Assembly (NCBI RefSeq): GCF_015832195.1
Contig: NC_052027.1
Span: 11,838,149 to 11,902,148 of the forward strand
Direction of reading: 5' to 3'
DNA: 64,000 nt
Source of the DNA: Motacilla alba alba
Taxonomy: Eukaryota > Chordata > Aves > Passeriformes > Motacillidae
The notes beneath the pieces were generated by a model that did no database searches, had not been told where the DNA came from, and saw nothing but the letters and a program-made list of their open reading frames with translations. The position numbers and the translations under genes were made by a program. Shown here in pieces: positions 1 to 10,700 of this stretch (within the stretch, counting starts at the first letter, position 1; each line of letters opens with the position of its first letter).

Positions 1-3000
1 GGCATCTTCTGTAGCCTCATTGCTCACAGGTTGTTAGAGAACTTCACTGAAGAAGACAAACCCCGAGAGATCCTGTTTCTCTAAAAGTAAGAGGTGCTGA
101 TTTCTATTTGCCAGAAATTTAGGCAGCGATATGGAGTCAGCCCTGGAACAGAGTAACTGGAGAGCTGTAACACCCACTTATAAGCATTTCAGTTTAGGCT
201 CATGCTTTTCGAGGCATACCTTCAATTTGGTGGCTCAGAGATTTGCAAACAGTGAGTCATAACTCCCTGGGGTCAGAAATGCAGCTGCTGAGATACCAGG
301 CATTGAAAAGTGTTGTCCAAGATAAAAGCAAAGCAAACCTCACTGCCCACACACCCTTGTCCTTCAAGGCTGAGTATCTTTGTCACAGTCTTTGAAAACA
401 TGTACTCAAAATTATTCCAGCTTCTTGTGGTTACCATTGATACAGGATTTGCTTCTCCTTTTAGAGCAGACAAGAGGGCATTGCGAAAATCTGTCACTTG
501 AAAAGAGTTAAAGCAGACAGATCTGAAGCTAATACGCAGCATGCTGTGCCTTGCCTGGTGTTTGAGGTGGGAATCCTGCAGTGGGACATGTCTGTGTCCT
601 CCCCACAGAGGGTCCCAGGGGAACTTCCTAGGCCTCTGCAGACAAGCCCTGTCTCTTGGGATCCAGGATGGCCCTGCAGACCCAGAGTGCGCTGCATTGT
701 AGCCAGTTTGGCTCCTACCCACAGAGAGCTGTCTTTGGGACATCTTTTGGCACTGACTCACTGTTAAGGAAGAAGCAACATGCAAATCACCTGTCCCACA
801 AAGTGTCCCATTCACAGAGGTCATGTGGCTCCAGGCTTCTGTCCCATGACACATTCTGAGTGCAACAACAGCATGACATGGCCACCTTTGTCACAAAACG
901 CCTGCACGCAGAGCTCACGTGGCTGGTCCACCCCCTCGCACAGCACCCGTGCAGAGAAGAGCAGTGGCACCTGCAAAGTGTTCCAGGCCCTGCCAGCCAC
1001 TGGCCTGTCCTGCCTGCCAGCCACTGGCCTGTCCTGCCTGCCCTCATGGCTTAAAAGCCACTAATGGCATGAGCTGAGAGCTCTCAGGCTCACCAGACCT
1101 TCACTGTGGAGGCTTCAGTGCTTGGTAAGTAACAGTTCATAGAACCTGCTGCTTTGGTAACACACTCCTCATAAAAAACCTTGATCCCTGAAGCAAGGCC
1201 AGTTCTGCAAAAGCCCGTGCAGTTCTGTGCTGGCTGTTCACCTTTCTCTGTACCTATTTTTATACCATTCCTATGGTTTGAAAAGCCTTTTAGAAACGTC
1301 TGTGTTTAGAGGGACACGGATCTGACAAAGTAACTGACTCACTCTGGCCTCAGGGAAGTTACTTCAGTCTCTGGATCATCTTCTCCAATTGAGTATGAGA
1401 ACAATCATATGAAATTACCTGGCATACCTCCCAATGCAGCTGTAAAAAATTAATTATCTGGTATTTAGGACTTGCTGTAAAAGTGGGAAGATGGTGGTGG
1501 TGTTGAAGGACCTCTGTAGATGGGGAGGCAGGGCAGCTGGGAGACCTGCAGGAGGCTCAGGTGATTGTCACTATTTGTGTGACAACCTCATGGGTTTATG
1601 GTTATAAATAGTATGTGGATGCCTCTCTGGCCCCAAGCACAAAGTCTGGGCCATGGAAACATCCTTCCCCTGTGACTTTTCCATGGGCTTTGGTTTTCAC
1701 CAGTCTAGGCCCAGATCACTACAGTAAGCACAAAGCCATGTGGTGCCCACCTTACATCATGACCAGCAGCACGGGCTTGTTTCTCCCTGCCTGTCTTGCC
1801 AGGGCCAACATAGATACTTGTCTAAGGATATCCCCTGTGCTCAGCGTGTTGTCCACAGCCTCTGCAGGAGGCTGACTCAAAGGCAGAGCAGGTGCTTGGA
1901 CCTTCTCATCTCAGGGAGTGAGCTGGCATCTAAGGGAAGGTTTGCCACCTAGCCGTTTGCCACCTAGCAGTTTGCCACTAGCATTGCCACCTCCCAGTAT
2001 CAAAGAGATGACAGCTCTGCAGTGGTCTTGTGGCTGTTGCTATTGAACAGGGGTCAGCTGTCAAAATAGTCCAACGCCATTTATTTTATGAGTCTCTTGT
2101 GTCTGGTGTGAGGGGACTTGGCACAATCAGGCTTTGCATCACTGTAGGTCGGCCCCACCCTCGCTGTGGGGCTCAGGTTTCAATGGCTGCATTTAGACCC
2201 TGTACCAGGGCTTTAATATGTTCATCCTCCAGCAGATGCATTTGCTCAGTAGCACAGACATAATCCCTGCGCTGTGTTCAGTGTCCTCTGCACCACAGAC
2301 TGGAGATCTGCCATGAGATAAAGTGACTGCAGTTGCCTCCTGTAGTTGGTATCTGGTGATCAGGTCTTGTCCAGAGCTACCTTTTTGTTTCCATGTGATG
2401 CTGCTCTATGACTTGGAAACTATCAGAGCATTGCCAAGGTGAAAGCGTTAGTAGATTACCAGAGCAGTATTTGCACTGCAGGCAGGGATTAGGGGACAGG
2501 GCAGGCAAAAGACTGGGTCTGTGCTCTTTCCAATGGAAATGCATAGGTGGTCATACAATAGCAGATTTCTAAGGAACAAAATGCCAGCAGAAGCAGGGGC
2601 AATCTGCTTTAGACAAGATAAAACGTGACAAAGCTTAGAGTAGCAAAGCAACATTTTGTGTATTTACTGCATTTTAGTTCCTTGTTTAAATTTCTGTATG
2701 TTAGATCATTATAATGATAATTTGAGGAAGCTGGTCTGGAAGGCCAAAAGTCACAAGGGAAAGCGCTGCACAGCCAGCTGAGAGGGGACAGCTACACGCA
2801 GGGAGCTCTGGACAGTCAGTTTTCACTGAGGCACAGCCACTGTAGGCTGGTGCTACATCTTTCTGGGCACAGAGGCAAAGAAAGGCTGTTCCCAGCGATG
2901 AGGAGGAGGGGCTGCAGGACTCTTAAGGGCTGAAATATGCTGAACAAGTATCAGGGGAATAAGGGGATTCTCCCCAAGCTTTTAATGTCACAGATGGCCA

Positions 3001-4285
3001 GGGATGGGGTAGCTGCGTGTCCACCGAAGAGGGTGAATACATTGTGGGGAATCTCAGCTGCTCTCAGCTCATGTCAGGGATCTGTAGGTGCCACAGCTGA
3101 GGTGATGTCCTCCCTGGGCCTCTCTGCAGGTGTTTTTGTACCACTGTTCACTCCATCATCTCAGGAATGAGAAGGGAAAAGGAGGGGCTCTCTTGGCCCA
3201 AGGCCAAAAGCAAAGAGGTGATGTAAGACATATAATGTTTGATTGTCTCTAATTGGATCAGGAAGATTAGCAAATAGAGATTAGGTGACACAAAAGGAAG
3301 AAAAGCAAAGCAGGAGACATTCTCACTTCCTGGTTTAGAGGAATAAGTGCATGAAATAGGTTGAGGTTTCTGCACTAGTAAATGTCTAAAGACCTGTTAC
3401 TGTGACCTCAGAGATCTACTCAGCTGTGTGAACAAGGATAGAGAATGGATTTCTTCAGCATATTGTTAGTGATTGGGAACGATTGGCATTTGGTTTCAAA
3501 CTGATCTGGTTTTATGGGTTTTCATTGGGGTTTGACATTTTATAGTTTCCTTCACAGGCTGCTAAACCTCAGTGTGCTGGGCTGCTCACTGCAGCACACT
3601 CTGGTGTCCCCAGGGCACGTGTTTATTTTGATGGAGAGGGGAGAGTGGGCCATGTCGAGAGCCACAGCCCAATACTCCCATTTGCCACTCCATCCTCCTA
3701 CTTTCACTCTGCCACTCTGAATGCAGCTCCCATCCTGGACAGCAGGGGCCTGTCTGCTGCCCCTGGTCCTCCCCAGTGCCAGGATCTGGATGTTCTTGGA
3801 GGCAAGCAGGATTCTGCCTCATCAGCTTAAGAAAATGCTGTGTTCCCACTGAGGATTGGAAAGGATCTGTTGGTCTTGTCAAGAGCAAGTGGCACAGGAA
3901 CTTTTTGTGAAGTTCTGCATTACAAAGGTCTGAAATAGGTGATGCCAGCATTGCTCTGCAGTACAGGAGGAAATTTCACTCACAGCTTTTGTTCGCTTTT
4001 CATATTGTGTAAAAAAAATTTAAAATGAAACTTTTTAAGAAAAGAGAGCTGAGGAACACCCACTAATTTGCCATTAATGTCTGCCCGTAACAGCCCAGCA
4101 CGTGGGTCTCCTGTTACAGGCAATGGACTGGGACAAGCCCGTGCTCTGCTCCACCAGCTGCTGAGGTGCTGAAGGCTTTTCCTCTTTAGTCCTGTCTCCC
4201 TTTTAACTGATACCAGGTTTTTCTGCAGCTCTTTGCATCTAATGGGGCATCCTAAAAGCACTAATAAACTGCTGCTAAAATTTTC
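1..4285. other. Intergenic sequence upstream of RAB7A
   Basis: No coding exon, RNA gene or promoter is recognisable here. Open frames are short, on both strands, and have no family resemblance. Two small tandem repeats are visible: a 24-bp unit repeated twice at about 993-1040 (core CCACTGGCCTGTCCTGCCTG) and a 13-15-bp unit repeated about three times at 1940-1982 (GTTTGCCACCTAGC). The rest is unique-looking sequence of moderate GC. It could contain distal regulatory DNA for RAB7A or the 3' flank of a neighbour, but nothing in the sequence shows it. Confidence 0.6.
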
Positions 4286-4700
4286 CTTCTCTGGAGTCTG
4301 GAGCATCACTCTTATGAGGAGAGACTGTGGCAGCTGGGCCTGCGTAGTCTGGAGAAGACTGAGAGGGGATCTGTAATCCATACAAATATCTCAAAGGCAG
4401 CTGCCAAGAGGATGGTGCCAGACTCTTTTTGGTGGTTCCCAGCAACAGGACGAGAAGCAAAGACCATAAATGAAAACTCAAGAAATTCCACTTCAGCATG
4501 AGAAAGAATTTCTTTAGGTTGAGGGTGGCAGAGCCCTGAACAGCTGCCCAAGGAGGTTGTGGAGTCTCGGGAGACATTCAAGTCCCACCTGGATGTGTTC
4601 CTGTGTCACCTGCTCTGGGTGACCCTGCCTTGGCAGGGGCTGGGCTGGATGATCTCCAGAGGTCTCTTCCAACCCCAACAAGTCTGTCCTTGTATGATTT
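4286..4700 (+). mobile_element. CR1 LINE 3' fragment, plus orientation
   Basis: The stretch reads like the 3' untranslated end of an avian CR1 element: 'cttatgaggagagactg', then 'agtctggagaagact', then 'tggatgatctccagagg' and 'tcttccaacccc'. These landmarks occur in the expected order for a 5'-truncated CR1 inserted in plus orientation. It is clearly diverged and lacks a clean octamer tail. It encodes nothing; the short open frames across it are fortuitous. Confidence 0.85.
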
Positions 4701-5386
4701 TCTTTTTAATATTGCTGGAATACTGCCTTGGTCCTTTTTTTTTTTCCCCATGGTGGCTTTCCTGAGTTCACAAGCTAACTAAAGCCACAGCAGTCACATG
4801 ACTTGGATGAATAATAATATTCGAGTAATTGCTGAGTAACAAAATGAACTTGCTGCCAGCACAGAGTAGAAGATGCAGATTTCACTTGTACCACCAGCAT
4901 AGTTGCTACCCCATGGATTAAGGTCCAGACACTTCAGTGGGTCCCATTTTTCTTGCCTGCACTATTGATCTTGGTGCTGACAGTTGCCTGGTTAATCAAT
5001 CTGAATGTACATTCAACTGGCATCTTTTATCCTCTTTCCAGACAAGTGCTGTGGCTATTACCCCTCCTTAGATTACAGCTGCGAGTAAAACCGTATTAAT
5101 ATTAAACATACATAATCTAAAATGTTGACTCTTTATTTCTAATAGCAATAACTAAGGGGTTTTTTTTCCACATAGGAATTTAACTGTAGAGAACTCCGTG
5201 CTATTTCTTCAATGCTATTTAGAAGACACCAAAGAACAGATTTATGCCTGTGTGTCCCCATCGTTTATTTCTGAAAGCACGAAGGTTTCTGTGGCCCTTT
5301 CCGCCTCCCCTCAGCCCAGGGCGCGGTGTTCATTGGAAGCCCCCGGGGGAGGCAGTTCCCTCCCCTCCGTGCGGGCCCGGATGGTG
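4701..5386. other. Proximal upstream sequence of RAB7A, no gene seen
   Basis: AT-rich intergenic DNA with a T-run at about 4735-4746 and several TAATATTAAA-type stretches, shifting to GC-rich from about 5290 where the CpG island begins. No exon is recognisable. Confidence 0.5.
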
Positions 5387-5443
5387 CCACAGACATTCAT
5401 TTCCCACAGACATTCATTTCCCACAGACATTCATTTCCCACAG
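5387..5443 (+). repeat. 17-bp tandem repeat, about 3.3 copies
   Basis: The unit CCACAGACATTCATTTC is repeated head to tail three times without interruption and then breaks off in a fourth partial copy. It sits just outside the RAB7A CpG island, so copy-number variation would change the spacing of the proximal promoter. There is no coding potential. Confidence 0.9.
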
Positions 5444-5506
5444 GCACAGAGCTGGGCCCGCACACGGCGCGCCCTCAGCGCCCTAACATGGCGGGCGGGC
5501 CCCGCG

Positions 5507-5514
5507 GTCACGTG
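5507..5514. promoter_or_regulatory. E-box / CLEAR-like motif GTCACGTG
   Basis: GTCACGTG is the core recognised by TFEB/TFE3/MITF and also by USF. Its place just upstream of the inferred start of RAB7A, a late-endosome and lysosome gene, makes a CLEAR-type role plausible. The motif is seen; the binding is inferred. Confidence 0.45.
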
Positions 5515-5529
5515 GGGCGGCGCGCGGTG

Positions 5530-5658
5530 ACGCCGGGCCCCGTGAGCGGAAGTTGTCGGGGAGGCGGAAGCGAGCGCGGGAGGCGGCGGGGCCCATTAAA
5601 GCCGACGAGGCGGGCGGGGGGCGCAGCGATCGGGCTCGGGCCGCGGCGGCAGCACCAG
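5530..5658 (+). other. RAB7A: RAB7A exon 1 (non-coding 5' UTR)
   Basis: The exon is placed by its strong donor CAG|GTGAGC after position 5658, within the CpG island and in the orientation of the coding exons. RAB7A genes in other vertebrates have a non-coding first exon with the ATG in exon 2, and that matches here: exon 2 starts only 8 bases before the ATG. The 5' edge is an estimate, since no TSS element fixes it. Confidence 0.65.
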
Positions 5659-7492
5659 GTGAGCCCGGCGGCGCCGCGCGTCGCCTGCGGGGATGGCGGG
5701 GCGGCCTCGCCCCGCGCGGGGGGAGCCGCTCGCGGCCCCTCCCCGGCACCGGGGGGCCCGCGGCGGAGGCGGCGCTGTCTCGGTGCTCCCGGCCGGCTTT
5801 GCACCGGGGCCCGGCTCGTTTGCCCGCCCCGAGGCGGGCTCAGGCGGCCGCGCTGCCGGCGCCGAGCTCCCTGGAGCCGGGCCCGGCGCTGGCCTCGGGA
5901 CAATACGGGGAGGGGGGGTCTCCCCGGGCCGGGGCTCCTCCCCGAGGGCCTTTGCCAGGATGCGCGTTTGGCCGGGCCTTTGTGGAGCCGCTCTGCGGAG
6001 CGGCCCGAGCAGCGCCTCCCGGGGCGAGCGCCTTGTCCGGGGCCCGAGGAGGCTGCGGGGTGGCCGAAGGAGGGCCGGGGCTGTGGGGGGCGCTGGTCGG
6101 GACGGCGAAACGCTGCTCGGGGGTCGGTGGGGAGCGCTTGTAACGTGAACCGGCAGCCCCGGGAGCAATTAAACTGATCGGAGAGACGGCCGAGGAGACT
6201 GGCAGTTATTGCGAAAGTAGCTGTCCGTGTGTGTAAAGCCTGAGTCAGTTCTAAGGACTATTAGAGTGGATGTTAGAAGTGCTTTTGTCTCTGAGTGTAT
6301 AATAAGGTAAATTAAATGATAGGTGCATTATTAGTTTCCATATATATAGAGACTAATAAATATGGAAATCCCTGATGGCTGTACTTAAAACAATTGCGCT
6401 CCCTGTAAATAGAGGGCTTATTTTAGTAGCAAAACCGGCTGTCTTCATCTGAAGTAGGATAGGTAACCTCAGCATCAAAATGTGTGTCTCACCTAGCACT
6501 CTAGGCCTTTTGTTCTCAAAGCTGGAAATTTCAGCATTATCTCCTGGAAAACTCCAAATGTTTGCTGATAAGCAGAGCTGTTGTGGTCTGTGTGAGGTTT
6601 TTTTATGTAAACTGAGAACACATGACAGAATGAAGTCGTCCCCCCCCCCAGCTGTAAGCAAGCTGTTCTTTGTTTGACACTTGCCAGCATAGGTCCTTCA
6701 AAGCTTTCAGTACTTGTCACTGGCTGGCCAGCTCTGTCCTGTGCCTGACAGTCTGTGTATCCGTGTGGGTACTGGGTTTGGGGAAGTGGAGATTCTCTTT
6801 TTAGGGGAATGCTAGATAAGTAGCTGTGCCACAGTGTTTGGCTGGCTGGGACTTGAAGGCTGTGGTGGTACCCCTGGTGTGTGAATAGCAGCTGCAGCCT
6901 GGCTATGGTTCCAGTAGAACCAGGCTGCTGGAGTCAGTGTACCCTGCTCTCTCAGGAGCTGAATTTGAGGTTAAAGTGGGTGGAGTAATTTGAATATTCC
7001 TTGTTAAATAATCAAGGCTTCGTTGCTGTACTTACTCAGGAAGAACAAGTATACTTTTCTTTCCCCCTCTCCCTTGTGACTCCCAACAGCTGACTGAACA
7101 CATGACTTGCCCTCCATGCACTAATGAGTGGACCCACCATGCCTGCCTGGCCTGAGTCCTCAGAGTTAAGGCAGCTCTAATACTGTTAACTTTCAAGCAC
7201 TGCCGTTTTTGTTTGTTTGTTTGGGGGTATGTTTATTTGTTTGTTTTGGATTTTTTCTTTACTCTTAGTGCTGTGAATACCCTATGTCTGGTGTAGAAAG
7301 GCTGTTATGGGGCTAATCTGACCCGTCAGTAAGGAAGAGTTCTGAAATCTCATAGCAGTTTCTTGCTCTCCCAACCTGTAGTGTGAAGTAAAACTGATAA
7401 GGTGGAAGGGAGTAGCTGTGTTAAATGTTCTTCCCTGTGGTGTCTTGCAGTGGTCCCTGTCCCCAAACTCAATACCCTGAAAATAGCGCAGC

Positions 7493-7790
7493 ATGGAATC
7501 ACAGAATATTCTGAGTTGGCAGGGGCACACAAGGATCATAGAAGTTCAGTTCCTGGCCCTGAAGAGGACACCCCCACATGTGCCTGAGAGTGCTCAAGTG
7601 CTCTTGAGCTCTGGCAGGCTTGGGGCCGTGGCCACTTCCCTGGGGAGCCTGTTCCAGTGCCCAGCCACCCTTTGGGTGAAGAACTTTTGCTCTGTATCCA
7701 GCCTAAACCTGCTTTGACAAAGCTTCACGCTATTTTCTTGATCCTGTCACTGCTCACCAGAGGGAAGAGGTGGGGAGAAGGACACCCTGA
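7493..7790 (-). mobile_element. CR1 LINE 3' fragment, minus orientation
   Basis: Read on the plus strand it begins with 'tggaatcacagaat', the complement of a CR1 3' tail. It continues with 'ggggagcctgttccagtgcccagccaccc' style sequence and 'gaagaacttttgctctg', which is the order of the CR1 3' end in reverse. It is a 5'-truncated, diverged copy in RAB7A intron 1. Confidence 0.85.
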
Positions 7791-10700
7791 GTTGTACCTT
7801 CAGGGTGACAAGAACTGAAATAACTGTGTTGCAGAGTGTGCTCTACAGGCATCCTGGCCCTCTTGTCAAAGCCAGGGAATCCAACTCTCTGAGTAGCACA
7901 GACATGTTAGAACATTGATAAATCCTCAACTGAAAGTGTAAAATGAACAAGCTCTGCTCTGAAGTGACCTGGGAAAGATACGACTTTGCTTAGTTTGCTA
8001 ATCAAAATGAAAGCTTGTGAGCAGGAGGGTTACCAGATTTATTTTCTGCAGCACCTTCTTAAAACTCATGTTTTAAGATACTTGTGTTGGAAGGTTGTGA
8101 TAATTACCTGTTGGAGCAAATCTCTGGCAAAGCTTGTCCTTGAGGAAACATGACAATTGCCATCAAACCATCTGTGCAAAACTATAAATAGCTCTGTCTC
8201 TAACATGTATGGGATTTTGGTCTGACTTCTGTGTGAAAATGAGACTACTTTATGCAGAACTTAACATTTGGCTGTAAACAAAATTGACTGTGCTTGGTTA
8301 GAGTGTGTTTTTAAATGCTGCATGTGAGAGAAAGTTTGCAGGTACCTGGCTTGAGAATAAGGGCTATGCAATAGGACACTTGAATGTTTGCCTTCTCTGA
8401 AACTGGTGGATGATGTGGGCTCACAGGTACTTATTGCTGCATGTCCCTGCCTTCAGAATACAGCGATTTAGTTAGGAACTGAAGTAAATTGAACCTTTGT
8501 GAAACAAGTGCAGGACCCTCACCTTGCACGTTGCCAGTGTTTCCTTATGTCTTCTGGGCTTCTCCCTGGCTGTGACCTGACCTGCTCTGAAGTCCCTGTT
8601 ACTGGCCCCTGATGGACCTAAAATTGCCTTGCAGAGCTGTAGAGTAATTAAAAAATTGTTGCCTCCACAGGAGAGAGTCCAGCTAAGACCTTGCCTAAAA
8701 GCTGAACTTGATTGGGCACTAGCACGTGCTGCTTGTCTGGCAGCAGCCTTGCATCCTTCAGATGCTGAAGTACATCATTCTTGCACAGCATTGTCTTGAT
8801 AATTGAAATTTAATTGCCTCATGAGTTAGAGTTGAGTTGGCTTCCCTCTGCAGCTTCCTAAAATGATCTTTTGTAGTTGCTGTGTAACAGTCTGCCTTCA
8901 GATATAGCTGTGACCGGAGATGGTGAGGATAAAAGTGCCTCTCTCTGCAGCATCAATCCAAACACGAGCTGTGCATCTCAAAACTGAATTAGGTACAGAT
9001 AATTAATTGAATGACAGTAATTGATACACCATGCTTATTTGTGCGGTGAGGGGCTCGATTCAAGGTCCCGTTTCTCTTTAAACGCACCTTGAATAAAGCT
9101 CGCAAATGAGCGTCCAAGGTCAGGAGCTGCACGCGTGCTGCTCAGCAATAGCAGGCGCTGAAGGGACACCCCTGTGTCACTCGGTTCCCCTCTGGCTCCT
9201 GGTGTGCTTGTTGCTGGCTGTTGGTGGGGATGCAGCTCTGGAGCCCAGCGTGCTGCTGCATTTTGTGCTGGCGGAGCTGTGCCCTGGTGATGTCATCGCT
9301 GCTGGGAGCGCTGCTCCTGCGGGGCTGCTCCTCCTCTCCGGTGCCAGCAGCCAGCGCTCTGTCTGTGGGGGAAGCTTTGTCAACACTGCTCTTGCTCCCT
9401 CATGTCAGTGACCCTGGGAAGGGAAGCAAGCTCATCAAGGCCACTCAAGTGTGTTGATTTGCAGCTTATCTCCAGTAGCCTTGACTTCTCCTGCCAGGAA
9501 ACCTGTTATTGAGGCCGCTTCGTAGGGCAGTGAAGCTTCAGGACAGGGTGCACTGCCTTTGAGATGGGATTGAAGTGCAAACCTGTGGCACAGATTTCTC
9601 TCTGTATGATTTAAAGGCACTTGATACAGTGAGTGATTTGCTCTTTCTTCTGCATAACCACTTAAAACGACAATTTAAGGTGACTAATCGTGTCTAACTG
9701 TACTTGCATGAGTTTCAAGCAGAAATTGTTAAATTAAATTAAATGTCAATTAAAAAACCCAGTATTTTTCTTGAGTCTGTCCTATATACTGTAACTTTGG
9801 TCATTTAAGAAACGAGGTGGACAAAAGTGGAGGCCAGTAACTGGAGCTGCCTTCAGAGCCAACCTGCCTGGGGTACCTGGACCTTGGTTACTGGGCTACC
9901 AGTTTATCTAACAAGTCTGTGCTGAGCCCTTGAACTCTTTCCAGCTGGAAGCAGAATCCTCTTCAAAGTAACCTGTCTGCTGCTTGTCTCCCTCAAGTGG
10001 GCTGAGTCACTCGGCTCCCAGACACGGATAATGATATCTGGAGTCCAAACTGGCACAGTGGTGACATTGTGAGCATGAGCAGTGAGAGGGTTTTAGCTGA
10101 GGCATGCCTGGGCCTGAATCTTTCCCCTGCCTAACAAGATGCCATTTGCCCACAGAGTTCTCTTAACCTCACCATACAAGTGAGGATTTTATTGGAGCTT
10201 TGTCAAGAGAATAGCTGAAGTGGTAAAGTGTTGATGCAGGATCTATGCAAGAGGTATGAAGTGTGAGTATGAAACTGAGTATCCACAGTACAAATTCCTT
10301 GTTAGTCACGGACAGCTGTCATGGCAAGTTACCTGTTGCACTCCTATCCTGGTACTGAAATACTTGTCCTTCCTGCTCTGCAAACCACATTAGCATAGTA
10401 TTGAGTGTGTGTAGGATCAAGAGTTCTGCTCACAGATCAAGGTGTAGTTCTTAGATTACAACCTGTCCCTAGAGAAAGCTTCCTCTCTAGAAGACTCATT
10501 ACTGAGAATAGGACCTCCTGGAAGGAGGAGTAATGCTTTTGCCATTAGTGTTGATCTGGTGCTTCCCTACATCTGCTAGTCTGCTAGTAGGATCTCCCAT
10601 CAGTATTGGTCCTTTCTGCTCTATCAGGCTTCTTATGCTGTAGGAAACACAATATTCACTCTCAGATCTGAGTATCAGGTGTAAGTTGCAGCCTCTGGCA

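Larger units (their letters stand above)
5460..6165 (+). promoter_or_regulatory. RAB7A: CpG-island promoter of RAB7A
   Basis: A dense run of CpG dinucleotides with GC boxes surrounds a probable non-coding first exon and its splice donor (CACCAG|GTGAGC, donor GT at 5659-5660). There is no TATA box, which fits a housekeeping promoter. Visible motifs are an AACATGGCGG element at about 5485, an E-box GTCACGTG at 5507-5514, and two ETS-like sites (GCGGAAGT at 5546-5553 and GCGGAAG at 5564-5570). The transcription start is inferred to lie at about 5520-5560. The long GC-rich open frames across the island on both strands are artefacts of low stop-codon density. Confidence 0.8.

Noticed and set aside
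5326..6177. 283-codon plus-strand frame over RAB7A exon 1
   Set aside because: It runs through the splice donor at 5659 into intron 1 and has CpG-island composition only; RAB7A translation starts in exon 2.
9040..9110. tRNA-like B-box text GGCTCGATTC in RAB7A intron 1
   Set aside because: No A box at the right distance and no cloverleaf could be drawn.
9106..9411. 101-codon frame with a hydrophobic stretch in RAB7A intron 1
   Set aside because: No family resemblance, no flanking splice signals of note, and comparable frames occur on the other strand.
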